64,000 nucleotides of DNA from Azospirillum oleiclasticum (GTDB taxonomy: Bacteria > Pseudomonadota > Alphaproteobacteria > Azospirillales > Azospirillaceae), in NCBI RefSeq assembly GCF_013423485.1, contig NZ_JABFFR010000036.1, forward strand, positions 62,001-126,000, given 5' to 3'. Position 1 is the first letter of the stretch, and every line of letters starts with the position of its first letter. Positions 32,126-40,201 of the stretch are shown piece after piece. The notes beneath the pieces are model-generated. The model saw only the letters and a program-made list of their open reading frames with translations, was not told the DNA's origin and made no database searches. Position numbers and translations under genes: made by a program.

Positions 32126-32686
32126 TCAGACCATGCGCGGTTGCAGGGTGCGCTTGAGGTGTCCAAGCGCCAAACGCATCCGGGTCTTGACGGTTCCGAG
32201 CGGAATGTTCCGCTCCTCGGCAATCTCCGTCTGCGTCTTTCCCTCGAAATACGAAAGGCGCAGCACTTCGGATTGCTCCGGCGAAAGAGAATTCATGGCG
32301 ACGGATAGAATCCTGCGATCCTCCGACAATTCGAGAACCCGGTCGGGGGGCAGATCGGCAACCGGCAGCAGGGCCGGGTCGTTCGGATCGATCTCCGGGC
32401 GGGTTTCCTTGCGGATGCGGTCGATGCGCCGGTTGCGCGCGATGGTGAAGATCCAGGTGCCGACCGAGGCGAGCGCCGGGTTGAAGCTGTCCGCCCGCAG
32501 CCAGACGGTCAGCATCACGTCCTGCACCAGCTCCTCCGCCGCGGCGCGGCCGGCACCATTGCGCAGGGCGTAGCTTTCGATCTTCGGGCCGTACTGCCGG
32601 AACAGCGCCGCGAACGCCGTACGATCCCGGTCGACGGCGATGGCGGACACCAGTTCCTCGTTCGTTCTGTCAGCCACGCTCGTCAT
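32126..32686 (-). CDS. rpoE: RpoE-type ECF sigma factor (partner of ChrR)
   Basis: A 186-residue extracytoplasmic-function sigma factor. Region 2 runs from AFAALFRQYGPKIESYAL to VGTWIFTIARNRRIDRIRKETR. Region 4 runs from LSPEQSEVLRLSYFEGKTQTEIAEERNIPLGTVKTRMRLALGHLKR. The linker contains DPALLPVADLPPDRVLELSEDRR. With ChrR directly downstream, it fits the group that answers singlet oxygen in phototrophic and non-phototrophic alphaproteobacteria. ATG 32686 is used; a GTG one codon upstream is equivalent. These sigma factors normally activate their own promoter; I could not identify the boxes with confidence in the gap to repA. Confidence 0.9.
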   Translation of the reverse strand: MTSVADRTNEELVSAIAVDRDRTAFAALFRQYGPKIESYALRNGAGRAAAEELVQDVMLTVWLRADSFNPALASVGTWIFTIARNRRIDRIRKETRPEIDPNDPALLPVADLPPDRVLELSEDRRILSVAMNSLSPEQSEVLRLSYFEGKTQTEIAEERNIPLGTVKTRMRLALGHLKRTLQPRMV

Positions 32687-32812
32687 CACCGTCCGTGCTC
32701 GCCTACCCGCCCTGAGGATTCACCGGTACCGCCCACACCGCGCCCGTCCGTCGCCCGAAGACCCGAACTTCGGTCGGAAGGCCCAACCAGACCAGCGACA
32801 ATTTGTACCGCA

Positions 32813-32826
32813 GGATCGGGCGATCC
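32813..32826. repeat. Palindrome between rpoE and the replication gene
   Basis: GGATCGGGCGATCC is a dyad of six-base arms with a two-base centre. It lies in the 190-base gap that holds the rpoE promoter and the end of the replication gene. It may be an operator; no protein can be named. Confidence 0.3.
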
Positions 32827-32878
32827 GTGCGGTTCCGTTCCGGTTGGTACAGTCTAGGGTGAAGCGTTTGACGGCACG

Positions 32879-34480
32879 TTAACGCGCGTCGCCGTTGCGC
32901 TCGGCCCAGCCCTTCCGCTGCCCCAGGAACCACGCGAAGAAGGGCCACACCGCCAGCGGGTGCTCCGGCCCCTGCGACCGAAAGTCGCGGCGCGCCCGGT
33001 CGGTGAAGCCGGGCGGCTGCAGCCCCTGGAACTCCTCCCGCAGCTCCGCCCGCGCGGCCTCCGGCAGGGCCTCGTAGAGAGCGCGCATGCGCGCGATCAG
33101 GTCGGCGCCCTGGATGTCCGCGCCCTGGCCGTTGGGGCCCCCCGCGTCGCCGCCCTCCTCCGGCGCGGGGCCGTTGAGGCTGGCCGCGTAGTCGTCGCGG
33201 AGCGCGGCCTTCATGTAGCCCTTGCCGATGCGCCGTCCGTCGGCGGCGCGCTTCCCGCGGACATAATCGATGTTGCCGGACAGCCGCTCCAACGCATGCT
33301 CGCGCGCGGCGCGGGTCGCCTCGGCCTCGGTGAAACCGAACTCCTCGCACAGGATGCGCACGAAGGGCTGCTTGTCCTCATCGACGGCGGTCAGGGTCGC
33401 GCGGGCGGCGAAGTCGCCGGGGGTGCTGTTGCCTTTCAGGCAGCTCCGCACATAGGCGTTCTTGTTCATCGGCTTGTAGCCGGCCTTGAAATCCGCCTCG
33501 CACAGCTTGAGCGTCTCCTCCACCTGGGCGAGGCCGAGCTGCTCGATGAACTCCACCGCCGCCGCCTTGGCGATGTTGTAGTTGGACAGCTTGCGCACGA
33601 GGTGGCCGCGCTCGGCATCGTTGCGCTTGTCGAGCATGGCTTGTCGGAACAGCTCCGGCAGGGTGTTGGCGTCGAGCGCCAGGCTGAACTGGAACTCCCG
33701 CTTGCGGGTCACGGTGAACTCGATGCCGTAGGCGGCGCGGTTCTGGCGCAGCGTCTTGGTGGCGACGGCGATGTCGGCGGCCTGGTTGATCTCGTCCACC
33801 GCCGGCTTCAGCACATAGCGGTTGAGGTCGGCGAAGACCGGGTAGCGGTCGGGCCCCACCCCCAGCAGGATGCGCAGGTCGGCGACCCGGATGATCTCGG
33901 TCGGGGCCGGCTTGTCGGGGTTGCGTTGCAGGGCGCGCTGCAGCACCTCGTAGAGTTTCTGGCTGTACTGGAAGGCGAAGGCGCGCTGGGTGACGAGGTT
34001 GATGTTGGTGACCAGCCGGCGTTCCCGCATGATCTGGTGGATGCGCGGGTTCAGCCGGTACTTGATGAAGCCCTTCTCGGGCAGCATGCCGTCCTTGCTG
34101 CGGACACGGTAGGCGTATTCGGACAGGAAGGTGGTGGCGGTGACCGTCATCTCCCCCTCCGGATCGACGTCCGCGTCGGCGTCCTCCGCCGCCTCGCCCC
34201 CCTCCCCCGGCCACACGAGGCTGCCCCAGGTGATCTTGGTGGTCAGCAGCTCGTCCAACACGCGCTCCAGGAACTGGGTGTTGTGGCTGTTCTCCGCCCC
34301 CAGCAGCAGCCGGACGTCGCGCACCGGGATGCGGCGGATGTCGTTGGCGTCGGACGGGTTCAACTGCTCGTTCAGCAGCACGGCGTTGACCAGATAGGCC
34401 GCCGCCATCGACACGAGGTTTGGCGAGTTGATGAGGTCGTCCGGCTTTTCCAGCTCGATCCGGCTGATCTCGTGGCGCAT
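32879..34480 (-). CDS. Plasmid replication initiator (Rep_3-like)
   Basis: A 533-residue replication protein. Two winged-helix modules of the Rep_3 type are suggested by NSPNLVSMAAAYLVNAVLL to RRIPVRDVRLLLGAENSHNTQFLERVLDELL in the first, and SQKLYEVLQRALQRN to IIRVADLRILLGVGPDRYPVFADLNRYVLKPAVDEIN in the second. The latter pattern is a hallmark of initiators that bind iterons. A long C-terminal extension (about 330-533) is helical and ends in a tryptophan-rich stretch. The gene runs away from the iteron array directly upstream, so Rep should bind those sites both to start replication and to repress itself. No parA/parB or repABC partners are adjacent. Confidence 0.82.
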   Translation of the reverse strand: MRHEISRIELEKPDDLINSPNLVSMAAAYLVNAVLLNEQLNPSDANDIRRIPVRDVRLLLGAENSHNTQFLERVLDELLTTKITWGSLVWPGEGGEAAEDADADVDPEGEMTVTATTFLSEYAYRVRSKDGMLPEKGFIKYRLNPRIHQIMRERRLVTNINLVTQRAFAFQYSQKLYEVLQRALQRNPDKPAPTEIIRVADLRILLGVGPDRYPVFADLNRYVLKPAVDEINQAADIAVATKTLRQNRAAYGIEFTVTRKREFQFSLALDANTLPELFRQAMLDKRNDAERGHLVRKLSNYNIAKAAAVEFIEQLGLAQVEETLKLCEADFKAGYKPMNKNAYVRSCLKGNSTPGDFAARATLTAVDEDKQPFVRILCEEFGFTEAEATRAAREHALERLSGNIDYVRGKRAADGRRIGKGYMKAALRDDYAASLNGPAPEEGGDAGGPNGQGADIQGADLIARMRALYEALPEAARAELREEFQGLQPPGFTDRARRDFRSQGPEHPLAVWPFFAWFLGQRKGWAERNGDAR

Positions 34481-34551
34481 GCTCGTGTCTTCCCGTTCGC
34501 GGATGCCGGGGATTCTCCCGATCCGCGGCGCGCGGAGTCAAGGCCAAAAGG

Positions 34552-34770
34552 TGGAAGCCCCGTTCCATGTTTCGCAGGGTCCGATTCGCAGCACCGGCAG
34601 CCGGCCCGGCCCTGGGCGGGAAACATGGAAGCCCGTGGGAAAGCGATGCCGCCGCCGCGCGAGAGATGGAAGCCCGTGGGAAGACCGGCCACCGTCGTAC
34701 GCTCAAACATGGAACCCCGTGGGACGGACGGGCGGCCGGACTCGCCGGCCGAATGTGGAAGCCCGTGGGA
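34552..34770 (+). repeat. Iteron cluster A (forward orientation)
   Basis: The 15-base unit TGGAAGCCCGTGGGA occurs at 34626-34640, 34667-34681 and 34756-34770, with a one-mismatch copy at 34710-34724 and a degenerate half copy at 34552-34562. Spacing is 41, 43 and 46 bases, about four helical turns, so bound proteins would sit on the same face of the DNA. The cluster lies just upstream of the Rep gene and is the likely site of its autoregulation. Confidence 0.85.
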
Positions 34771-34900
34771 AAGCCCGCCGCCGCCCGATCGCCGGATCGA
34801 CGCCGCCTATACCGAAAACAACATTGCGTTTCAGCCATTTGTGCAGCAAGGCTCGGCAGGGTGATCCGCCGACGACCACCGCCGGCCAACCTCGTTGTCA

Positions 34901-35179
34901 TCCCACGGGCTTCCATGGTTCGCCCGGGAAACCTGTCGGCATCCCACCAGCTTCCACCTTTGCCGCAGCGGACCGGGCACAGTCGCTTGTCCCACGGGCT
35001 TCCATATTTGCCTGGCCATTCCCACCGGCTTCCAGGTCGGTGTCACACCGGCTTCCACAATTGGCGATCACGGCCGGCAGGCCGATTCCCACGGGCTTCC
35101 ACCCCACCCGATTCGCCATTCCCACCCGCTTCCGCTTCCCGCCGCGACAATCCCACAGTCTTCCATCCCCCAACTTCCA
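34901..35179 (-). repeat. Iteron cluster B (inverted orientation)
   Basis: The complement of the same unit, TCCCACGGGCTTCCA, is found perfect at 34901-34915, 34990-35004 and 35087-35101. Variants lie at 34942-34956, 35020-35034, 35043-35057, 35120-35134 and 35151-35165, plus a degenerate copy at 35166-35179. Copies become more divergent toward the right. Cluster B faces cluster A across a 130-base AT-richer gap (34771-34900). Opposed iterons on either side of a gap suggest a looping or handcuffing control of copy number. Confidence 0.85.
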
Positions 35180-35305
35180 CAATTGCTGTGAATCAAGGGA
35201 TTGCATGATCATGCATCTGCTCGCGAGAGAATGATGATCATAAGGATCCTTGAATCATATGATTCTCGTAACAGCCGCTTTTCATCGGCTTGACAAAGAC
35301 GCAGC

Positions 35306-35337
35306 AAAGCCCGGATCATGGAAACGATCCGGGCTTT
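35306..35337 (-). terminator. Terminator of the formamidase/urt operon
   Basis: Arms AAAGCCCGGATC (35306-35317) and GATCCGGGCTTT (35326-35337) pair perfectly over 12 bases with an eight-base loop. The stem lies 26 bases past the fmdB stop and its AAA/TTT ends give a short T run on either strand, so it may also insulate the origin. Confidence 0.75.
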
Positions 35338-35362
35338 GGCGTTCAGAACGTGGCGATGGTGG

Positions 35363-35710
35363 TCAGTGACTGATCATCCAGGGCCTTGCGGTCGGGAAGG
35401 CCTTGGACCCGTCGAGCCCGCGCAGGACGGGACGCGCGTTCTTCGCGCTGCCGCCGCAGCAGCCGCAACCCGGCCCATGTTTGCGCCCGCCCTCCGACAG
35501 CAGCGCCGGCCGGTCGGCGCTGCGTTCGTTGAGGGTGTGGGCGTTCCGCGTCGCGGCGGGCAGACCGGAGAAGGCGGGGGCTGTGCGGATCACCCGTGGG
35601 GCCGACGCCCCGCAACCCGGACAGGGCTGCGGGGCCGCCGACTCCGCCATCGGCCGGATCGCGGTGAAGTCGCCGCCGCAGGCGGCGCAGGCGTAGTCGT
35701 AGGCGGGCAT
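35363..35710 (-). CDS. fmdB: FmdB-type zinc-ribbon regulator
   Basis: A 115-residue protein. The N-terminus MPAYDYACAACGGDF and the second pair CPGCGASAPRVIRT form the FmdB zinc ribbon (CxxC...CxxC). A second Cys-rich patch (HGPGCGCCGGSAK, near 79-90) is common in longer FmdB proteins. FmdB was named in the formamidase operon of Methylophilus, where it is thought to regulate formamide and amide use. Here too it follows the formamidase gene with a 14-base gap. DNA binding has not been shown for the family, so its role is inferred from context. ATG 35710. Confidence 0.82.
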   Translation of the reverse strand: MPAYDYACAACGGDFTAIRPMAESAAPQPCPGCGASAPRVIRTAPAFSGLPAATRNAHTLNERSADRPALLSEGGRKHGPGCGCCGGSAKNARPVLRGLDGSKAFPTARPWMISH

Positions 35711-35724
35711 CGGCGTCTCCCGCC

Positions 35725-36954
35725 TCAGAGGTCCGGAGCCAGCGGCACGTCGACCTCGCCGGTGATGTGCTTCACCGGGCCCTTGGCGTTCGGGCGGATG
35801 TCGAAGTCGAAGATTTCCGTCGGCAGGAACAGGGTGGCGCAGGCGTTGGGGATGTCGACCACCCCGCTGATGTGGCCCTGCACCGGGGCCGTGCCGAGGA
35901 TGGCGTAGGCCTGGGCGCCGGAATAGCCGAACTTCTTCAGATACTCGATGGCGTTCAGGCAGGCTTGGCGGTAGGCGACGTGCACGTCCAGGTAATGCTG
36001 CGTTCCCGCCTCGTCCACCGAGATGCCCTCGAAGATCAGGTAGTCGTTGTAGGTCGGGACGATCGGGCTGGGCTTGAAGATCGGGTTGCGGATGCCGTAC
36101 TTCGCCACGCCGTCCTTGATCAGGTCGACCTTCATGTGCACCCATCCCGCCATCTCGATGGCGCCGCAGAAGGTGATCTCGCCGTCGCCCTGGCTGAAGT
36201 GCAGGTCGCCCAGCGACAGCCCGCCGCCCTTCACATAGACCGGGAAATAGATGCGCGAACCGCGCGACAGGTCCTTGATGTCGCAATTGCCGCCATGTTC
36301 GCGCGGCGGCACGGTGCGCGCACCCTCGGCCGCCGCCTTGTCGCGCGCCTCGCCCTTCAGCCGGCCCATGTGGGCGGTCGGCGCGAAGGGCGGGTTGGCG
36401 AGCGGCGGCACCCGCTCCGGGTTGGTGTCGATCAGCGCCTGCTCGCGCGCGTTCCATTTGGCGAGCAGGTCGTGCGACGGCAGGCAGCCGATCAGGCCGG
36501 GATGGACCAGCCCGGCGAACTTCACCCCCGGCACATGGCGGGAGTGGGTGTAGACTCCGGAGATGTCCCAGATCGACTTCTGCGCCAGCGGGAAATGGTC
36601 GGTCAGGAAGCCGCCGCCGTTCTTCTTGGAGAAGAAGCCGTTGAAGCCCCAGGTCATCGAGGGGAAGGCGCCGATGTCGAGCAGGTCCACCACCAGCAGG
36701 TCGCCCGGCTCCGCCCCCTCGACTCCGATCGGGCCGCTGAGGAAATGCACCTGGCTGAGATCGACGTCGCGCACGTCGGCGGCGTTGTCGTCGTTCTTGA
36801 TCTGCCCGCCGGTCCAGTCGTAGCACTCGACGATGAAATCGTCGCCCGGCTTCACCGTCGCCACCATCGGCACGTCCGGGTGCCAGCGGTTGTGGATCAT
36901 GTCGTTCTTGTAGGGAGTCTCCGACAGGTCGATCTTGATCAGGGTCTCGGCCAC
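35725..36954 (-). CDS. fmdA: Formamidase (acetamidase/formamidase family)
   Basis: A 409-residue cytoplasmic enzyme that hydrolyses formamide to formate and ammonia. The family pattern is clear: the start LIKIDLSETPYKNDMIHNRWHPDVPMV, then PGDDFIVECYDWTGGQIKN, GPIGVEGAEPGDLLVVDLLDIGAF, HGGNCDIKDLSRGSRIYFPVYVKGG and LHFSQGDGEITFCGAIEMAGW. Length equals that of known formamidases. GTG 36954 follows AAAGGAGAG with good spacing. It is downstream of the urt transporter genes in the same direction, which suggests that the transporter also imports formamide or short amides; no urease gene is in the window. Confidence 0.92.
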   Translation of the reverse strand: MAETLIKIDLSETPYKNDMIHNRWHPDVPMVATVKPGDDFIVECYDWTGGQIKNDDNAADVRDVDLSQVHFLSGPIGVEGAEPGDLLVVDLLDIGAFPSMTWGFNGFFSKKNGGGFLTDHFPLAQKSIWDISGVYTHSRHVPGVKFAGLVHPGLIGCLPSHDLLAKWNAREQALIDTNPERVPPLANPPFAPTAHMGRLKGEARDKAAAEGARTVPPREHGGNCDIKDLSRGSRIYFPVYVKGGGLSLGDLHFSQGDGEITFCGAIEMAGWVHMKVDLIKDGVAKYGIRNPIFKPSPIVPTYNDYLIFEGISVDEAGTQHYLDVHVAYRQACLNAIEYLKKFGYSGAQAYAILGTAPVQGHISGVVDIPNACATLFLPTEIFDFDIRPNAKGPVKHITGEVDVPLAPDL

Positions 36955-37006
36955 GATGCTCTCCTTTTGCGTTTCGTTCGTCGTTGTCGGGTTGCGGGGG
37001 GGACGG

Positions 37007-39436
37007 TCAGGCCGCGCGCAGCGCGTCGGCGGACACGCCCGCGGGGAAGGGATTGGGCTCGATCAGGTCGGGGGTCTCGTGGACCACGTCGAACTGGCCG
37101 TCGGCGCGGGCCCGGCCGATGCGGGTCTTGCTCCACAGGTGATGGTTGTCGTGGATGCGGACGAAGCCGGTGGGGGCGGTGGGGAACTCCACGCCGGGCG
37201 AGGCGGCGACCAGACGGTCGATGTCGAAGCTGCCGGCCTTTTCCACCGTCCGCTTCCACAGCCAGGGGCCCAGATAGGCGTTGTGGCTGACGTTGCCGAT
37301 CACGCTGTCCTCGCCCCACATGGCCTTGAAGGCGGCGACGAAGGCGCGGTTGTCGGCGCTGTCGATGCTCTGGAAATACTTGCAGCAGGAGAAGGCGCCG
37401 GCGATGTGCTCGCCGCCGATGCCCAGCGCCTCGTCCTCGCCCACCGAGTTGGTCAGCACGATCTGCTGGTCGAGCCCGACGCCGGCGGCCTTGAGCTGCT
37501 TGTAGAAGGCGACGTTGGAGCCGCCCACCACGATGGCGTAGATCACATCCGGCTTCGCCGCCTTGATGCGGGCGACGACGCCGGCGAAGCGGGTGTCGCC
37601 CAGCTCCACATACTGCTCGCCCACCACGCGGCCGCCCTTGGACTCGATGTGCTGGCGGGCGATGGCGTTGGAGGCGCGCGGCCAGACGTAGTCGGAGCCG
37701 ATCAGGAAGAAGGTCTTCGCCCGCTTCTCCCGCATCACCCAGTCGAGCCCGGCGAAGATCTGCTGGGTCGCCTCCTCGCCGGTGTAGATGACCTGCCGCG
37801 ACTGCTCCAGCCCCTCGTACTGGGTGGGGTAGTAGAGCAGGCCGTTGTGCGTCTCGAACACCGGCAGCACGGCCTTGCGCGACGCCGATGTCCAGCAGCC
37901 GAACACCGCGGCCACGCGGTCGCGCCCCAGCAGCGTGTCGGCGCGGGCGGCGAAGGTGGGCCAGTCGCTGGCGCCATCCGCCTGCACCACGTCGATGCGC
38001 CGGCCGAGCACGCCGCCGCTGTCGTTGATCTGCTGGATCGCCAGCAGCTCCGCCTGCACCGAGCCGGCCTCGCTGATCGCCATGGTGCCGGTGTCGGAAT
38101 GCAGGATGCCGACGGTCACCGTGTCGTCGGTGACGGCGAGGCCGCGGGTGTTGACCAGCGCCGTCGCGGGGCCGCGCGGGATGGCGGGGCCGGCCCCTGG
38201 CCTGCCGATGGTCAGCCCGTTGCCGGTGCGCCGCCGGCGCAGGGCGGATTGCAGGCTGACCTCCGACAGGAAGCCGTCGACCTCGCGGGTCAGTTGCTCG
38301 ATGTGGCCGGCCACCGTTCCGGCGACGCTGAGCACCTGCCCCGCCGCAGTGCCGGCGCTGCCGGTGGCGTCCGTCATGTCGGCGAGGCTGCGCGCCATGC
38401 TGGCGGCACCGGCCGACGCCGTCCGCACGTTCTCGGCGATGGCGCCGGTGACGCCGCCCTGCTCGCGGACGGAGCCGGCGATGCCGGTGGCGATGTCGCT
38501 GATGCGGCCGATGGTCTGGGCGATGCCGCGGATCGCCTCCACCGCCTCCGCGGTTGCGGTCTGGATGGCGGAGACCTGGGCGGCGATCTCCTCGGTCGCC
38601 TTGCTGGTCTGGTTGGCCAGCGTCTTGACCTCGCTCGCCACCACGGCGAAGCCCTTGCCGGCCTCGCCCGCCCTGGCCGCCTCGATGGTGGCGTTGAGCG
38701 CCAGCAGGTTGGTCTGGCCGGCGATGCCCTGGATCAGTGTGACCACCTCGCCGATCTTCTGGGCGCCGTCGGCCAGCCCCTTGACCACGCTGTCGGTGCG
38801 TTGGGCGTCCTGCACCGCCTGCCCGGCGATCTCGGCGGAGCCGGCGACCTGGCGTCCGATGTCGGCGATCGAGGCGGACAGCTGTTCGGCCGAGACCGCC
38901 ACCGTCCGCACGCTGGCGGAGGTCTCGCCCGACGCGGTCGCCGCGGTGCCGGACAGCCGGCTGCAGACCTCCGCCGTACCGGCCATGTTGCGGGCGGTGT
39001 CGGTCATCTCCGACGCCGCCACCGTCAGGGCGTGGGTGAGCTGCCCGACCCGGCTCTCGAAATCCCGGGTCAGGCTTTCCAGCCGGCGGGCGCGCTCCTC
39101 CATGGTGGTGCGTTCGGTGTCGCGCCCGGCACTGCGGGCGGCGTCCGCCGCCGCCTCGTCGCGCAGGCGGCGCAGGACGGTGGCGACCGCGTCCAGCTCG
39201 GCGAGGCCGGAGGGCACCGGCGCGGCGTCCATGGCCAGGGCGGTGAGGCCCCCGGCCAGCCGGCCGCCCAGCGTGCCGATGATCGCGGGCACGCCGACAC
39301 CGATCGCGGCGAGCAGCAGCAGCCCCAGCGTCGACGCCGTGCCGGGTCCGCTGAGCGAGAGAAGGCAGGCCGCCGCCGCTGCCGCGAGCAGCGGGGTGGC
39401 GACGGACACCAGTGTGGTGAGATGGGCGATCCGCAT
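37007..39436 (-). CDS. Chemoreceptor signalling domain fused to a UrtA-like urea/amide-binding domain
   Basis: An 809-residue fusion. Two N-terminal membrane helices (about 7-29 and 36-60) are followed by a methyl-accepting chemotaxis domain (about 110-400) with the hairpin tip IAGQTNLLALNATIEAARAGE and GKGFAVVASEVKTLA. After a linker (RRRRTGNGLTIGRPG), residues about 425-809 form a complete UrtA-like binding domain closely resembling the UrtA at 43150, with shared stretches such as GCWTSASRKAVLPVFE and DVIYAIVVGGSNVAFYKQLK. The signalling domain must be cytoplasmic and no helix follows it, so the ligand domain should also be cytoplasmic. It would sense imported ligand and signal to CheA. It lies between fmdA and urtE; ATG 39436. 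Confidence 0.88.
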   Translation of the reverse strand: MRIAHLTTLVSVATPLLAAAAAACLLSLSGPGTASTLGLLLLAAIGVGVPAIIGTLGGRLAGGLTALAMDAAPVPSGLAELDAVATVLRRLRDEAAADAARSAGRDTERTTMEERARRLESLTRDFESRVGQLTHALTVAASEMTDTARNMAGTAEVCSRLSGTAATASGETSASVRTVAVSAEQLSASIADIGRQVAGSAEIAGQAVQDAQRTDSVVKGLADGAQKIGEVVTLIQGIAGQTNLLALNATIEAARAGEAGKGFAVVASEVKTLANQTSKATEEIAAQVSAIQTATAEAVEAIRGIAQTIGRISDIATGIAGSVREQGGVTGAIAENVRTASAGAASMARSLADMTDATGSAGTAAGQVLSVAGTVAGHIEQLTREVDGFLSEVSLQSALRRRRTGNGLTIGRPGAGPAIPRGPATALVNTRGLAVTDDTVTVGILHSDTGTMAISEAGSVQAELLAIQQINDSGGVLGRRIDVVQADGASDWPTFAARADTLLGRDRVAAVFGCWTSASRKAVLPVFETHNGLLYYPTQYEGLEQSRQVIYTGEEATQQIFAGLDWVMREKRAKTFFLIGSDYVWPRASNAIARQHIESKGGRVVGEQYVELGDTRFAGVVARIKAAKPDVIYAIVVGGSNVAFYKQLKAAGVGLDQQIVLTNSVGEDEALGIGGEHIAGAFSCCKYFQSIDSADNRAFVAAFKAMWGEDSVIGNVSHNAYLGPWLWKRTVEKAGSFDIDRLVAASPGVEFPTAPTGFVRIHDNHHLWSKTRIGRARADGQFDVVHETPDLIEPNPFPAGVSADALRAA

Positions 39437-39469
39437 CGGGCCGCGTCCTCCTTTTGGGGGAACCGGGGG

Positions 39470-40159
39470 TCAGACCGACAGCAGGCGGGCGACCTTGGCC
39501 TCGTCCACCCGGTCGCGGCTGTCCTCGTGAACGATCTCGCCGTTCTCCATGACCAGCACGCGGTCGGCGATGTCGAGCGCGAAGCTCAGCACCTGCTCCG
39601 ACACGATGATGCTGAGCCCGCGCTCGTCACGGATGCGGCGGAGCGTGCGGGCCATCTCGCGGATGATGGAGGGCTGGATGCCCTCCGTCGGTTCGTCGAG
39701 CAGCAGCACCTTGGGCCGGCTCGCCAGCGCGCGGGCGATGGCGAGCTGCTGCTGCTGGCCGCCCGACAGGTTGCCGCCGCGCCGGCCGCGCATCTCCAGC
39801 AGCACCGGGAACAGCTCGTAGATGTCGGGCGGCACCTGCCGTTCGCCGCGCACGGTCAGGCCGGTCTCGATGTTCTCCCGGACCGTCATGGCCGGGAAGA
39901 CCATGCGGCCCTGCGGCACGTAGGCGACACCCTTCGCCACGCGCTCGTAGCTCTTCAGCCCCGTCAGCTCGTCGCCGCCGATGCGGATGGCGCCGGAGCG
40001 CGACGGCACGATGCCCATCAGGGACTTCATCAGCGTGGTCTTGCCCATGCCGTTGCGCCCCATGATGGCGACGATCTCGCCGGGTGCCGTGGTGAAGGTC
40101 AGGCCGTGCAGGACCTCGCTCTGCCCGTAGGCGACGCGCAGGTCGGTGACCGACAGCAT
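39470..40159 (-). CDS. urtE: Urea/amide ABC transporter ATPase UrtE
   Basis: A 229-residue ATPase of the branched-chain-amino-acid/urea type (LivF-like). Walker A is MGRNGMGKTTL, the signature LSGGQQQQLAIARAL, Walker B KVLLLDEPTEGI, and the switch His region appears as IIVSEQVLSFALDIAD, where the usual His is replaced by Gln as in LivF/UrtE proteins. AGGAGG precedes ATG 40159. It pairs with UrtD to power import through UrtBC. It is the last of the five transporter genes, 33 bases upstream of the chemoreceptor fusion. Confidence 0.94.
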   Translation of the reverse strand: MLSVTDLRVAYGQSEVLHGLTFTTAPGEIVAIMGRNGMGKTTLMKSLMGIVPSRSGAIRIGGDELTGLKSYERVAKGVAYVPQGRMVFPAMTVRENIETGLTVRGERQVPPDIYELFPVLLEMRGRRGGNLSGGQQQQLAIARALASRPKVLLLDEPTEGIQPSIIREMARTLRRIRDERGLSIIVSEQVLSFALDIADRVLVMENGEIVHEDSRDRVDEAKVARLLSV

Positions 40160-40201
40160 GCGATCCTCCTCGTGATCCGGTGGGGTGATCGGGTGGGCGG
40201 C

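Larger units (their letters stand above)
34481..35290. other. Likely replication origin of the replicon
   Basis: This 810-base gene-free stretch upstream of the Rep gene contains both iteron clusters. At 35180-35290 it also has an AT-rich zone with palindromes. GCATGATCATGC lies at 35203-35214, and ATGATCAT (35234-35241), AAGGATCCTT (35242-35251) and GAATCATATGATTC (35252-35265) follow one another without a gap. Three GANTC sites (35190-35194, 35252-35256, 35261-35265) lie here; GANTC is the CcrM methylation site of alphaproteobacteria. No perfect DnaA box was seen. The AT-rich zone is a reasonable unwinding site. Confidence 0.75.

Noticed and set aside
32703..33350. Minus-strand frame after the replication gene
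   Set aside because: It overlaps the C-terminal part of the Rep gene in another frame and shows Arg/Gly-rich shadow composition.
34481..35290. repABC-type origin
   Set aside because: The initiator is a Rep_3-like protein, no RepA/RepB partition genes are adjacent, and the iterons are upstream of the gene, not inside it.
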